Source: Patagioenas fasciata (Eukaryota; Chordata; Aves; Columbiformes; Columbidae). Taken from it: DNA of 64,000 nucleotides. Under the pieces are notes generated by a model. It had not been told where the DNA came from, ran no database searches, and saw only the letters and a program-made list of their open reading frames with translations. Of the stretch, positions 18,430-33,800 are shown piece after piece (positions within the stretch are counted from its first letter, which is position 1; each line of letters begins with the position of its first letter). Made by a program: the position numbers and the translations under genes. The stretch is from positions 1,393,001-1,457,000 of the forward strand of contig NC_092520.1 in assembly GCF_037038585.1 (NCBI RefSeq), written 5' to 3'.

Positions 18430-18850
18430 TGTCCCGGGGGTCTGAGCACCCGGCCCGGCCCCAGCCCAGCCCTTCCCAGCGCCGGGGCCGCCAGGGCCGG
18501 ATCCAGGGGGCCCGGGCGGCTGGGACACGGAGCAGCGTGTCCGCGTTGCACGGGGGCCACGGGGCGAGCCGGGGAAAGGCCGGAGCGCCGGGGGGAGCCG
18601 GGCCCTAAGGGGAGTCCGGGGGGGTCCGGCAGGGCTGGGGGGCGGCCGGCGGAGGGGAGAGCACGGGAGAGGCCGTCGGGGCCGGGGTCCCCTCCCGGGG
18701 CCGCCCGCCGCCCCTACCTGCGCCGGGGCCGCGCCGCCAGCCCGGCACGGACAAAGGCGGCGCCGGGAGCCGCCGGCAGCGTCAGCCCGGGAGGGCCGCC
18801 CGCCGCCGGTGCAGCACGGGAGGTGTAGTCCTGCCGCTCCGCCCCGCTCG
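18430..18850 (-). promoter_or_regulatory. KZF2 CpG-rich promoter and exon 1
   Basis: Dense CpG sequence with a GC box (GGGCGGAGC) and the ACTACACCTCCCG site at 18817-18829 (minus strand), which fits the ACTAYRNNNCCCR promoter motif bound by ZNF143 in other vertebrates. Exon 1 ends at GGCGCAG|gtagggg (18718 is the last exon base). Four more copies exist in plus orientation. Confidence 0.75.
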
Positions 18851-18889
18851 GCCCTTGGGTTCTGTCATCGCTCACGAAAGAGGAGAGCT

Positions 18890-19490
18890 TGGCAGCTGCC
18901 CTTCCTCCTCCTCTTGCGAGGAAAATACAGACCTCGATAAAATCTCCTCTCAGTCTCCTCTTCTCCAAGCTGAACAAACCAAGCGACTTTAGCCAGTCCT
19001 CATACTGTTTCCCCTCCAAACCCTTCATCAACTTTGTAGCCTCTTCTGGACACTCTTTAGCAGCTTAATATCTTTTTTATCGCATGTCCCCAGACCTGCA
19101 CACCGTGAATGCTCCAGGTGAGGCCACACCAGTGCTGAGCGGAGCGGGGCAATCACCTCCTCTGAGCAGCTGGCCACGCTGTGCTGGATGCACCAGGACA
19201 CGGGTCCCTCTTGGCTGCCAGGGACACTGTTGGCTCATGTTCAACTTACTGTCGACCAGAACCCCCAGATCCCTCTCTGCAGAGCAGCTTTCCAGCATCT
19301 TGTCCCCCATTCTGAATGTACGTCCAGGGTTGCCATGTCCCAGCTGCAAAATCCGGCACTTGCTCTTGTTGAACTTCATGTGGTTGGTGATCACCCAGTT
19401 CTCCGATTTGTCCAGATCCATCTGCAGGGCTTCTCTGCCCTTGAGAGTGTCAACAGCTCCCCCCAATTTGGTAGGAGCCATCACACCACC
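18890..19490 (-). mobile_element. CR1 3' fragment between the KZF2 and KZF3 promoters
   Basis: The minus-strand sequence contains CR1 3' reverse transcriptase phrases (GLFSLEKRRLRGD, DLGVLVDSKLNMSQQ), broken by frameshifts. Confidence 0.75.
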
Positions 19491-19649
19491 TGCATGGCCT
19501 TGCCTGTATCTAAACTACAGCGAGAAGGAAATAACTGACCGTGCGCTGCTAAAGCAGCAAAATGGGGAGGAGATTTGTTTGGTTTTATTGGAAGTATCGT
19601 TCTCGGGAACCAGTTCTTCACAGGATTAGACAAGAAATGCATGTTATAG

Positions 19650-20017
19650 AGAAAGGGAAAAGGGAAAGGGGAAAGGGAAAGGGGAAAGGGAAAGGGGAAA
19701 GGGAAAGGGGAAAGGGAAAGGGGAAAGGGGAAAGGGAAAGGGAAGGAAAGGAAAGGAAAGGAAAGGAAAGGAAAGGAAAGGAAAGGAAAGGAAAGGAAAG
19801 GAAAGGAAAGGAAAGGAAAGGAAAGGAAAGGAAAGGAAAGGAAAGGAAGGGAAAGGAAGGGAAAGGAAGGGAAAGGAAGGGAAAGGAAGGGAAAGGAGAG
19901 GAAAGGAGAGGAAAGGAAAGGAAAGGAAAGGAAAGGAAAGGAAAGGAAAGGAAAGGAAAGGAAAGGAAAGGAAAGGAAAGGAAAGGAAAGGAAAGGAAAG
20001 GAAAGGAAAGGAAAGGG
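19650..20017 (+). repeat. 370-bp purine tract, (GGAAA)n with GGGAAAG variants
   Basis: All-purine on this strand. It starts as GGGAAAG-type units, passes to a long regular GGAAA array with a patch of GGGAAAGGAA and GGAGA variants (about 19847-19915), and ends at 20017. It lies between the head-to-head KZF2 and KZF3. Confidence 0.95.
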
Positions 20018-20930
20018 GGGGGAATGGCCTAGAGGAACTTTTGGATTTTGTGTAATGGATATGTATTGTATGGGTGTATTGCTGAGCAAACCCCTAGAAA
20101 TAGAGCTAATCAAAACCTAGAGTGAGCAATAACGCAAGACTTTGCTCACCTTTAGGATACAAAGAGGTAAATACAGTAAGGCAAAGTCATTTTGGAGATA
20201 CTGGGCAAATGGTGGAGGAACCACCTGTTGACCTCTCAATATCCTAAATGGTAGGACTATGATGTTCTCTTGGTCTTCCTACCATGTGTCCATTTCCACT
20301 TGTTGGCACTGCACCATGGTAGGAAATGCTGTCAAAGCCAAAACCCCAGGTATGACCTGATTGGGCAGTATGTGGGGTCAAAACACCTGACCGCGATACC
20401 TTTAGCATGAAAATGTCCCTGTTTCTTGAATATTGCTTTGTCCCATATGCTACACTCAGAAGGCATCAATTCATTTTAGAAAATTTGACATGGCATTCGC
20501 ATGTTCTTAACAACTGGTAGAGAACTGCTTTTAGAGAATTAAATTTCCAACTACAACAAACATCCAAAACGACTTTACAAAACCGTTTAGCCTTAAATAC
20601 GTTTCCGTTAAAAGAACATGGTGTATGTGGAATGTTAAATCTTACGGAGGGAGAATGTTGTATGGTGATACACAATACCACAAGCACCATAGAGGGGCAG
20701 TACATCCAGTGTTGTCTCGCCTCTGCCCAGTGTTAGTTTCATCTGCCATGTATTTGGAGAAGCTCTCTCTGTTGTCCTTGACCCCTCTCACAAGGTTTAA
20801 TTATAACGAGGCCTTGGCTTTCCTAGTTGCCTCCCTACATCATCTGACAACAGCCTTATATTCTTCCTGAAATAAATAACTTATGCCATTTCTATGGATA
20901 AACAACGTTTAATCCAATCCCTTAATTGTA
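20018..20930. other. intergenic, nothing recognised
   Basis: AT-rich sequence without a convincing gene or repeat family; probably old retroviral debris, but I see no diagnostic motif. Confidence 0.3.
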
Positions 20931-21700
20931 TTCCCTAAACAAGTGTTCATTAGAGCATAAGCAAAACAGTGCTGGGTGCGTGGGGGATTTGCTCCGCCCA
21001 ACACGCACACCTTTTAACCATAAGAAGTGTGCTTAAATACAGTAAGGTGTTACATATTATAATGACCCCAGGAATGCCTATACATATTCATAACCTTTCC
21101 CTGCTTCGTATTAAAATGAGTCTCAGATAACCATTTCCATCTTCTCCTCCTTGACCCTCCCTGTTGCGCCTGCTCGGTGTCACTTGGTGGTTTTGAGGAG
21201 GGGTCTTTGGATGAAGGCTCCTTCACCTTCATCACAGTGAACTTTGTACCTTTTTGGCTCATTATGATGAGCTGGCTGGAACCCAAGCTGCCAAGTCGAC
21301 CGAAATCAAACTGGCGCCCCCTTTTGCTGTAAATCTTGGTTATCTTGTCTCCTCAAGGTTACAGCTGGTGCTGTAAAACTTCTGATCTTGGCATTCAATG
21401 AGGTTCTGGTTTTTTCTTAACACAATTGGTTACACAGGGCTCTAAAGAAGGCATTCATCATGTCGCTTAAAGTGTTAGTTCGTTAGTAGGCACTCATTAT
21501 GTGGTTGGTTAACCCTTAAAATGTTAGTTCCCTCTATCAATATAACTTCATAAACAAGTTTCATAACTTTTTACATATAACTTAACCACCTTTTCCTTTT
21601 TCCAGGTTGAGAGCCCATGCCTCATTTGGTTATATCTGTAAACATTAAACATCTTAGCACGAATCACAACTGCACTTCTCACATTCCCAAGTGACCAGCC
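20931..21700 (-). mobile_element. ERV fragment, antisense
   Basis: About 21527-21690 is the inverted match of 6590-6775. The rest, including a gcgccccctttt block near 21313, looks retroviral but has no intact frame. Confidence 0.45.
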
Positions 21701-21984
21701 CCTCCTTCCATGATCTGTAGACTCTCCTCTTCCACTCGAGTTTGCCCAGCAGCTCCCTGTTTAACCAAGCAGGTCTCCTGGCTCCCTTCCTTCACTTCCT
21801 ACCTGTTGGGATGCCCTGATCTCAAGCTTGGAAGAAGCAGCCCTAGAATGCTAACCAACTATCTTGGGTCCCTTGAACTTCAAGTACCCTGTCCCATGGG
21901 ATTTCCCCGAGCAATTGCTTGAAAAGGCCAAAGTTGGCCCTACTCAAGACCAGGGTTGCGATTCTGCTTGGCATTCTGTTCCTG

Positions 21985-22410
21985 TGCCCCCCGCCGAGCC
22001 CAGGACTCCATTTCCCGGCATGCCCGGTGCCACCCACCTCCCCCGTCGAGCGCTCTCCCGGCTCCCCCCGCCCGGTGACCGCAAGGCCCCCTCGTTCCGG
22101 CTGCCGCCCGCCCCAAACTCCACCGGGACGCGGCACCGGCGTCGCGCCCCCCGCAGCTTCGGGCAGCGGCGGCTGCAGCACCGGCGGGGCGAGGCACCCG
22201 TGTGGCCAGGGCTGGCGGGCAGGGCCAGGGGCCGCAAGGACACAGCGGTGCTGCCGGTGCCCGCCCCCCCGAGCCGAGCGGGGCGGAGCGGCAGGACTAC
22301 ACCTCCCGTGCTGCACCGGCGGCGGGCGGCCCTCCCGGGCTGACGCTGCCGGCGGCTCCCGGCGCCGCCTTTGTCCGTGCCGGGCTGGCGGCGCGGCCCC
22401 GGCGCAGGTA
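21985..22410 (+). promoter_or_regulatory. KZF3 CpG-rich promoter and exon 1
   Basis: CpG-dense. The ACTACACCTCCCG site is at 22296-22308, preceded by a GC box, and a second similar element (ACTCCATTTCCCGGCATGC) lies near 22007. Exon 1 ends at GGCGCAG|gtagggg. Intron 1 lacks the roughly 310-bp GC-rich block found in KZF4 and KZF6, as in KZF1. Confidence 0.75.
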
Positions 22411-22618
22411 GGGGAAGGTTTGGGAACTCGGGAGCTTCTCAAACTCATTTCGTGGTTCTTTCTTTCCTTTGCCCTCAGCCGACCAGGTTGTTGTTTGATG
22501 CTCTTTGGGTTGGTCCTTTTCCCAGTAGCTGTGAAGACTCGCGGTGCAGGGAAGGCAGCTGTGGGCGGGTGAGTGAACTTGTGCCCCTGATTTCTTACTG
22601 AAATTGTTGTGCTTGCAG

Positions 22619-22780
22619 GGACCATCTGTCCTGGCTGTGCTGGTGCGATTGGTGACGGGACAGGCACCTCGTGTGGAATCCGGAGCATCCCGCCTCCCTC
22701 TTCCCGGATCAAAACCTGCACGGGCCTCCATCTCCCCGCCGAGAGCAGCGACGCGCCGGGCTCCAGGCTGCTGCGGCAAG
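22619..22780 (+). other. KZF3 5' non-coding exon
   Basis: 162-nt exon between ttgcag and gtgggg, homologous to 351-512. Confidence 0.6.
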
Positions 22781-23213
22781 GTGGGGGTCAGGCACGGCCC
22801 CGGCTCTGGGGACACCACGGGCTGGGGTTGCTGTGGTTGGTGCCGTGGTGCAGCAGCAGCAGCAAAAGACGCGTGGTCTGGGTTGGTGTGGGGCATTTTG
22901 GGACAGGAGTGGTTTGAGACCCGGTGCGGTGCAGGGTGCTCCCGTTCCTGCCCGCTGAGCCGCACCACGGGCAGGGGCAGGCAGGAGCGTGCCTGCTGCC
23001 AGGCCTCGGGCCAGGCCTTGTGTCACGGTGCTGTGCCCGGTCCTGGTGGGTGATCTGGCTTGTGGGATGGGTGGGGGACAGGACACAGTCCCCACTGCTG
23101 TGGTGTGCGTCTCTAATCTGGCATGAGCAGGGGAAACCTGCCTGTAAACCTGCCAGCCCTGCCCCTCTCCTGGCACAGCTGGTGGGGTGTCCCCCTATCC
23201 AGGGCCCTGCTGA

Positions 23214-25987
<2,774 letters not shown>

Positions 25988-26110
25988 GTGAAGCCCTTCC
26001 AGTGCGGTGTCTGCGAGAAGCGGTTTTGGAAGGAGAGGCTCATGCTGGCTCACCAGCGCACCCACGGCACCCCCAGCCTGCAGCCGCCTCCGCAGCCCGG
26101 CACCCCCTGA
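25988..26110 (+). pseudogene. stranded terminal finger of KZF3
   Basis: After the TAG the same frame still encodes KPFQCGVCEKRFWKERLM and the tail to PGTP, followed by TGA. No decay is visible, so the stop is recent or the segment is read in some alleles. Confidence 0.7.
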
Positions 26111-26170
26111 ATCTGCTGCTGAGGGGCCTGTGGAGCTCCGGGGGCTGCAGCAGGGATGGCTGTGCGGGGA

Positions 26171-26590
26171 TGTCCTGGTTTTGTTTGGGATAGAGTTCAT
26201 TTTCCTCTTAGTAGTTGGTATACTGCCATGTTCTGGCTTGAGATTGAGAACAGTGTTGCTAATTCATGGATGTTTTAATTGTTGCTGAGCAGTCAAGGAT
26301 TTTTCAGGTTCTGGTGCCCTGCCAGCTGGGAGGGGGCACAGCCGGGACAGCTGCCCCAAAGTGGCCAAAGGGCTGTTCCTTACCATGTGACATCATGTTC
26401 AGTATAGAAAATGGGGGGACTTGGCCAGGGGCACCGCAGCTCAGGGACGGCCTGGGCATTGGTTGGTGGGTGGTGAGCAGTTGTTTTGCACATCATTTGT
26501 TTTATACATCATCATAATTCTCATTATTCCCTTCATCTTGTATCCTGTGAAAGTGTCTTTATCACACACCACAGGTTTTACACACACCAC
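26171..26590 (+). mobile_element. LTR-E in the KZF3 3' UTR
   Basis: Starts tgtcctggttttgtttggga; same position after the gene as in KZF1, KZF4 and KZF5. An aataaa at 26633-26638 in the flank is a candidate polyadenylation signal. Confidence 0.7.
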
Positions 26591-26821
26591 TGGTTGAGTC
26601 CTGTTTAAGATTTATGTTTATTATTTAGCTTAAATAAATACATTCTAAATAGAATGCATCTCTTAGCATATAAGGTTGTGTGATTTTTAGCGTACTGTCT
26701 GCTTCTTGTTACTTCATAGCTAAATTTGCTGAAATCTTAAGCTGTGTGTTGTGAAGTTCCACTCACATTCACCGAACTTGTGTCTACTTGAGCTACAAAC
26801 CATCAACCTGCACGGTAAGGC

Positions 26822-27590
26822 CTGTTTTGTACCTTAAAGTGCAAAACAGGATCCACTTGAGGCAAATAACATCTTCAAGACCAGCACAAAGCAGGTATGG
26901 GCTGTCAATGATGTCTGCAGCAAAAGATGATAAGGGTCCGCCTGAAGACAGTGAAAGGATCCAATGAGAAGCAAGAAGACCCCAGCCTCAAATATTACTA
27001 TTGGACTGGATCATCACAAGAGAGGCAGGTATAATTATGTATACTGTGAGGGTGTAATTACCCAGGGACTTGTATGCTGGGCTTGGCAGCTCTGTGAAAG
27101 CACCCAGCTCGAGCTGACCCTGCTGCTGGACCACTCCATTCAGTTGTTTATTTCTACAAGCTTTGATGCCTGAGAGGTTGCTCCATGAGATCTGCGATCC
27201 AGACTTTGAATGACCTGGCACCAGCCCCCTAGAGTGGATGAAAGCAGGTTGAGGTGCCGAATGGTGAAACTGAAATCCTTGCCGAGTGATATGAAGAACC
27301 AGGTGAGCACATACAATCCGTTGTCTATTGGAGATGAGCGGCTGATCAAGTCTGCAAATATGCTTGGATCCAGCAGCACCTGAACTCCTCTCTGAGAAGG
27401 AGTTCAGCGGGCAAGGGGATCCATTCTGAACCTGGTGACTCAACGGAGGGCCTCCTTATACCCTTTCACATCTCCTGTCCCTCTATAAATTGCTCTAAAC
27501 CAACTCTCACTCAATTCTCTCCCATGCAGGAAGTATTAGATTGGATCTTGCTATTGAACTCTTAAGTCGCACTCTTTTTCAAGTGATCTA
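26822..27590. other. repeat debris, partly shared with 45.7-46.0 kb
   Basis: About 27340-27560 matches 45765-45995 (around GGATCCAGCAGCACCTG), and 26822-26880 matches 11530-11590. No gene is seen. Confidence 0.45.
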
Positions 27591-27599
27591 AACACCACT

Positions 27600-27752
27600 C
27601 TTTCACAAGCAGGACCCAACGCTGACAATATTCAAGAAGCTTTTGGACGGCACTCTCAGACACAAGGTGTGAATTTTGTGGTTGTCCTGTGCAGGGATAG
27701 AAGTTGTACTTGATGGTCCTTCCAACGCAGGACATTCTATGAGTCTATGACA
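27600..27752 (+). mobile_element. CR1 3' terminus, sense
   Basis: Typical CR1 end: ...cttgatggtccttccaac...attctatgagtctatga. Confidence 0.75.
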
Positions 27753-27769
27753 ACGGGGCCAGTATCCTG

Positions 27770-28260
27770 GAATTAGAAGATAGGGAAGCGGAGCAGCTGG
27801 GATCCCTGTCTAGGGATGGGGCATTGACAAGGCGACTGGGAAAAAGACACAAACCCTCAGGCTCTGGAGGTGACTTCTGTCAAGTGTGTGGGAAATGTAC
27901 CCCTTCAAGGGAGATGTGACTTGTCATCCAGGGAAGTGGATGACCATGGAGAAGTATCCAGTGTTTGATGGAATTAGCTGTGCTGCAGGTGACTTATAAT
28001 GATCCCAATAATGAGGATTTACCAGCAGATGCAGCTGAAGTCCAATGCGCACAGCCCGTGTGGCAGAAGTTTCTGCAGAGTGCACCGTTGCCGTATGTCA
28101 GCGCATTGGCAGTAATGTCCTGGACAGAAGGTGAGGGACAAACAGTGGGTGAATTGCCTGGCCAACTCCGATGAGACGAAGTGAGTCTCTCTTCATCCCT
28201 GTGGGCCTGCGTGGACAAACTACCAGACAGGTCAGCTGAGAAACCGTCCCGAGATTCCGG
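27770..28260 (+). pseudogene. retroviral gag-like remnant
   Basis: Plus-frame scraps (LELEDREAEQLGSLSRDG; then VQCAQPVWQKFLQSAP and VMSWTEGEGQTV) look like Gag of bird class II ERVs, from memory of that family. Stops interrupt it; no full domain. Confidence 0.4.
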
Positions 28261-28327
28261 CAATTCAAAGATAAGTTCCCCTCCCCACCTGTACAGACCA
28301 GTATCTCAGCTACTAGGGATGAGCATT

Positions 28328-28680
28328 TGTCATGGAGGCGCCCCAAAAATTAATTTAGGCAGGTAATAAGCTCCTAACAGACTTCATTCTAACTGGAACT
28401 GTTTAGTGGAGCACCAAATAGAAATGGGGTTTATCCAAAATTATTCAACACTCCAACATTATAAAACACAGATTAGGATACCCGTGAGGAGTTCAGTTAC
28501 TACACAGCTGATTGAAACTCAAGCGATCCCCAAACTCTGGAATGATGATTCAAAGTGCACATCTTCCCACTCATAAGCAGTGAGGACTCTCAAGGGTACC
28601 CAGAAGATATAATCACTCAGCAATAAAGCAAAGTGTCTCAGTCCTCGAGGAGATTTCCTTAGATGCTATCCCAGTCTAAG
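28328..28680 (-). mobile_element. solo LTR (family LTR-S)
   Basis: Starts TGTCATGGAGGC and parallels the LTR at 37526-37980. No target duplication was found. The right end is approximate. Confidence 0.5.
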
Positions 28681-28693
28681 GAGGGCAGTCTTC

Positions 28694-29073
28694 TGCAGGA
28701 GAAGAATGGACTCCAGCAGCTCTATGAGAGTTATAAACTGAAGCCATTTAATGCAAAGTTTGATCAGGTTGTATAATCTTAAACAGCCGATTTTGTAGTT
28801 ACTTTATTTACACTTGGATAATTATAGTTAGATTACGTGCCACTTACATTTCTCTAGCTAATACATGATTGGTTGCTATCTTAGACACTCATCACCTCCT
28901 ATGTCTCACCACAAACTACTTTAATTCCTCATTTTCCTCTTGCTTCATCAACTTTCTTCCCCATTCTGTGTGGTCGAGGACCTTTCAATGACCCTTCACT
29001 TGTGGTCTAGATCACCTCAATGCCGTCTTGCTCACTGCACAGATGTCCATTTGTTTCCAGGAATGATCCCACA
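28694..29073 (-). mobile_element. 3' LTR of the class II provirus
   Basis: 380 bp, starting TGTGGGATC directly after a polypurine tract (AAAAGGGGGAAC) and ending CTCCTGCA on the minus strand. Confidence 0.65.
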
Positions 29074-30550
29074 GTTCCCCCTTTTGTTTTTTGAACCATC
29101 CGGGTACCTGCAAAAGTCTTCTCAACAGAACGTCTGATTAGATGCATTATACAAGGTGCAATCATTAAGATCACAATTATTACAATCAAAATAGTTAATC
29201 CGTGCAAAAGGAAATCTTTGGTGATTCCTAACCCTTGAAGCCGTTCATCTAACCCACTATTTAACATGGTGAATTTCTTAGTCATTTCTTGTAAATCTCG
29301 TATTTGCTTATGTATAGATACAGAGCTACTTTATACATTCATACAACACATTCCTTTGAATTCTTCACATCCACGTCCTTGCGTAAGCAATAAACAATCT
29401 ACAGCGTCTCTATTCCGCAAAGCTGCTTGCCTAATGCTATCTGTATCAACTAACATCTCTGATAGAGTTGTAGAAGTAAGATTTGTTTGCTTAGCTACTC
29501 AGCACCCGAGTTTCTTAATGCCACCTAATGCTTTACCTGCCGCTACATTTAGTGCAAAAAGCGAGGTTAGTATGATTAATTAATTATCCCAAAGTTTAAT
29601 CTAATCTTTGCAGTTTTCACTGAAATATGATAAGTCTCTTTAAAGTCTCTTAGTTTTTAAGCAAAGTATTATTTAGCAGATCTCGATATTTCGGAGCAAA
29701 CAGAGATTTTGCCTAAATAACAGGGCCCTCCCCAGGCATTAGAAGGTATTCCTGGCCAAGCTCAGTCACCGCAAATAAGAAAAATTCCTGGAGGTAACAT
29801 TTTTGCTGTGGTACTTGCATTGATATTATAATTTACATAACCGTTACACTGAGTTACAGGACTTCTGTACCAGGGTGATGTTGGTTCTACACGATTTTTT
29901 CCCATTGTGATTTCTGTTAACCATGCGTGTGCTGTTGTCGGGTCTCCATACCTTATTGATATGTAGGCGAGTTTTGTCATCTGACCCCCAAACGCAATAC
30001 AACTCTGGTTGGATAACACTGATCCTAATAAATCTTGTGGTTCCAAAGAGCATTGATTATCATCCCAGCCCTAAGGGCTCAGAATTGCTGTTGCAAGTAA
30101 GGTACATAAAAATTATATGTGCGAAAATACTCATTGAATTCCTGTGCACTTTTGGAATTATCGTTCTCAGTGCGAAAGTATCTATTGAACTCTTGTTTAA
30201 CTGCAGAGTCACTCATCGTTATCCAGGTTTCGTTTTTTACGTAACCTTTGAATTCTTGCAAATCATATATTGGTATCCCTATTAGACATGTTCTAAAGGG
30301 ATCTTTACGTGTTGCCATAGATAAACACAAAGAGTCTTGTCATGTTTGCAAGCGTTATCCAAACATTCTGTTGCGGGTTAACAGTCCAAGGTCCTGTTTG
30401 CGGCAGACACACATTCCACACCAGCCACATTATGAGGATTTTAGTCAAGGCTTTACCCATTTCACTGGAATCCATCACATTCCTGTTCCTGAAACGATAC
30501 AAGGATACCCTCATCCCCAAGTTATAAGCTGAAAAGCTCCTTCCCATTGA
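29007..30550 (-). pseudogene. env remnant of the class II provirus
   Basis: The surface part (about 30550-29760) shows tryptophan- and NxS/T-rich pieces. The transmembrane part (29285-29007) has a strongly hydrophobic segment (LTILIVIIVILMIAPCIM) and then a basic tail running through the polypurine tract. Frameshifts separate the pieces. Confidence 0.65.
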
Positions 30551-30599
30551 CCACTATCAATATTCTTGACTTGAACTAATATTTCCTTATTTAAGTCAA

Positions 30600-31240
30600 T
30601 TAAATCACTCTCTAGTCCCTGCACGTTTAACAGTTGGAGGCGCTGTTTCCCCATTGGGTAAACGCAAAAAAATATAATATGTATACTGCATTTTGTAATT
30701 TCTCGTGTGGTGTAGCCTTGGGCTCTCCCCCTTTTTGTTTTTGTAATTGATGTTTCAGGGTTTGATTCATGTGCTCTATGATAGCTTGTCCTGTGGGTGA
30801 ATGAGGGACACCTGTGATGTGTGAAACTCCCCACGTTTGCAAAAACTCATGCATGGATTTAGCTATATATCCAGCCCCGTTATCTGTTTTAATTGTTTGA
30901 GGAATACTTAGTACTGCAAATGCTGATCGCAAAATGTTTTTGAACATGTTTACTTGTCTCACCTGATTGGGCTGTGGCCCAAATGGCTGCTGAGAAGCAA
31001 TCTACTGATACATGAACATATGTTAACTTCCCGAATTCTGGGACATGTGTCACATCCATTTGCCATAACTGCAATGAGTATAGTCCTCTGGGGTTTACTG
31101 CACCAGGGAAAATTGTGCTAAGACCTTGACAATCTGGGCAAGTTTGAACTATAGATTTTGCATCTGCTAAATTTAGGTGAAATTGCCGCGTTAATACTTT
31201 GGCTGATTGATGGAAGAATTCATGAGATCTTTTTGCCTGA
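30600..31240 (-). pseudogene. integrase remnant of the class II provirus
   Basis: Zinc-binding region ending CPDCQG, catalytic pieces QMDVTHV and TDNGAGY, and the third acidic residue in an IIEHMNQTL helix are readable, but in two frames with a shift near 30930. Confidence 0.75.
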
Positions 31241-31299
31241 CTCAATTTGTCAGGAATGGGTCCTACCCAAGCTGGGGTTACAAGACGATCTCCCTCAGC

Positions 31300-33020
31300 A
31301 TTACCTGCTGCTAATTCCCCAGGTAGCCCAGTATGACTGTGTATGGATGCAATATAACACAGGTGCTGCCTTTCTTGTAACAAATACCACAATGTCTGAA
31401 ACTGCAAATACAGATCATCCTGCTTGCAGTGTTTTAGGATAGCTCTTCCCATTCTCTGGACTACTCCTACAACATATAACGAATCAGAGATTCTATTTAG
31501 TGGTTTGTCTTTCCGAAGCTTAAAGGCTTCTGTAATAGCTTGTAGTTCAACTCACTGTGCTGATCCATTAGCTTGTGCTATATGTGAACACCACCGAGTT
31601 CACCACCTTCTCACCACGCTTCTGCAACTTTTCTGGATTTACTTCCTCCATTAGTCAACACTGTGAGTCCTTCTACTGGTTTTTGACTGTATAAAGGAGA
31701 TCTTTCTACTCCTACATTGGTTAAAAATGTAAACATCTTATGTGAATGGTAATGTATTTTTATAATACCTCTATACCCTTCTAGTGCTCCCTGTAACAGT
31801 GTCGAGTGCTGTAAAGCCCATTCAATACAATGCTGTTGTAAAGGCAGTAGTATCGTAACTGCTTCCATCCCTGCAATGCCAATTATTCTTTCTCTACCTT
31901 TCATTATTAGTGTGGCAAAGGTCTCAGATCTGGTGCTAATTGTCTTTTTTGTCTGAAAAGGTAAAAAGACCCATTCTACAATTTTTAAAGGCTCTGTCTC
32001 GTTTAACCGTTGCATTATAATAACACACGGATACGGATCGTGATTAATAATTGCTAAAATTATGTCTTCATCTACAGTTCTCCTGTCTCCATAGGCTTGT
32101 GAAATTTTTGATGATATGTGGCCTAGTGCATGCTGTGCTTCTGCTGTAAGATGTCTAGGAGAATTTAGATCTCCATCACCTCTTAGTAGTTCAACTGAGG
32201 GACTCAGGTCTTCATTAGTGATACCACAAATATTGCGTACCCAGTTCAGGTCTCCTACTAAATTTTGCACATCATTCAATGCAGCAATTTCTGTTCTTAT
32301 CTGTAGCTTTTGTGGAGTGATTGTAGTTTTTGTGATTTCCCATCCCAGCTATTTCCAGGGTGCTTCTGTTTGGATTTTTTTCTGGGGCAGTTTGTAAACC
32401 ACTGTTCTGGAAAACTGTAGTGAGCTCTTGAATCATTGATTCCTTATTGAGTTGTTGTCTGACAATCAATGTATCATCCATATAATGATAGGTTATATAC
32501 TGAGGCCATCTTTTTCTCACAGGTTTCAATGCCGAATCTACATAGATTTGACACATTGTGGGTGAATTTTTCATCCCTTGTGGTAAAACTACCCAACAAT
32601 ACCTCTGCATTGAACTAATTTTGTTAGTGCTGGGAACAGAAAACGCAAATCGTGGTGCATCTTGACTATCAAGCGGTATTGTAAAAAACCCAGTTCTTAA
32701 GGTCTATAACCAATAATTCCCAATTGCAAGGGATCATGGCAGGAGATGGCAGTCCTGGCTGCAGGGCTCCCATGTCCTCCGTTACCTCATTGATTTTTCT
32801 CAGGTCATGTAATAGTTGCTATTTACCACTTTTCTTTGGTATAACAAACACTGGAGTGTTCCAAGGACTGGTACTGGGGACATTATGCCCTTTTTCTAAT
32901 TGTTCTGCAACCAGTTCTTGCAATTTAGCGACCTTTTCTGTGATCAGCAGCCATTGATCAATCCATACTGGAGTGTCTGTTTTCCACTTCAATTTGAGTA
33001 TTGGTCGCTCTTCAATGGCC
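31300..33020 (-). pseudogene. reverse transcriptase / RNase H remnant
   Basis: The YMDD catalytic box is at 32484-32473, preceded by LPQGMKNSPTMCQ. RNase H begins LTNGGS where the family has a catalytic D (TDG), so that site is lost. At least two frameshifts are seen. Confidence 0.8.
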
Positions 33021-33400
33021 ACTGTGAAAAATTCTGAAACCCTTGAGGACTGGTTTTAGAACACAATTCGTTTGACTGAGCACATCTCTACCGAGTAAGC
33101 TAATAGGTATGGGTGCTATGTATGGTCTCACATGACAAAAACTCCCATCCTCATCTGTACAAGTAACAGTCACCACACTTTGTTGAGTGGTGGCAACACC
33201 TCCCACCCCCATTAACCCATGAGATGGAGATACGACAGGCCAGGATGGCGGCCAATTTTGCTGGCTGATAATGGTTACATCTGCAGTGGTATCTGTTAAT
33301 ATCTCAAGTGTGCAATCCTTAGGACGGTGGCAGTGAGGATGCGCAAAAGTCACTCTGATCGTTGGCTTCTGTCTTGTAATGTCTAACGTTAGAAACACTT
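33012..33400 (-). pseudogene. retroviral aspartic protease remnant
   Basis: Active-site box reads LTDTTADVTII; the expected DTG is DTT. The C-terminal LLGRDVL motif is present. Confidence 0.7.
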
Positions 33401-33489
33401 CAAGTTGTCCAGTAGAACCAAAGCTACTGTCCCCTCTCTCTTGATTTAAGGCATGTGAAACTTATGCTTTGAATGATACCAGTTGAGCT

Positions 33490-33800
33490 ATTCAGCTAGC
33501 AGCTGGAATATTGACTGGAGGAGATGGAGCCCACACCATGATTTGTATCTGTCCTGTGAAGTCTGCATCAATAACTCCCAGTAAAACAAACAGCCCTTTT
33601 TCTGTTGTTGGAGATCGTCCTAGTAGAAGTGCACTTAGTCCATTTCCCAGAGGTCCATGTACATTTGTTGGCATGCATCGAACTTGAGTATCCCAGAGAG
33701 TAATGTCTACTGCTGTTTCCAGGTTGTCACGGTCCGTTTGGTGATGGACTTGTGATGGTTCTTTTACCTTGATCTCAGAGCACAAAATTAAGGTGACCAA
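33490..33800 (-). pseudogene. retroviral dUTPase remnant
   Basis: Contains LLGRSPTTEKGLFVLLGVID and a following DADFTGQI segment, as in the dUTPase fused upstream of protease in beta-like retroviruses. This supports class II. Confidence 0.7.

Noticed and set aside
19562-20113. Long lysine/glycine/glutamate-rich and proline/leucine/serine-rich frames over the GGAAA tract
   Set aside because: Simple-repeat translation with no support as genes.
27965-28174. Possible small host gene (69 codons)
   Set aside because: The text fits decayed Gag of bird ERVs better and lies among retroviral remnants.
29923-30532. Plus-strand frames opposite the env remnant
   Set aside because: The minus strand carries recognisable retroviral order; the plus frames have no family resemblance.
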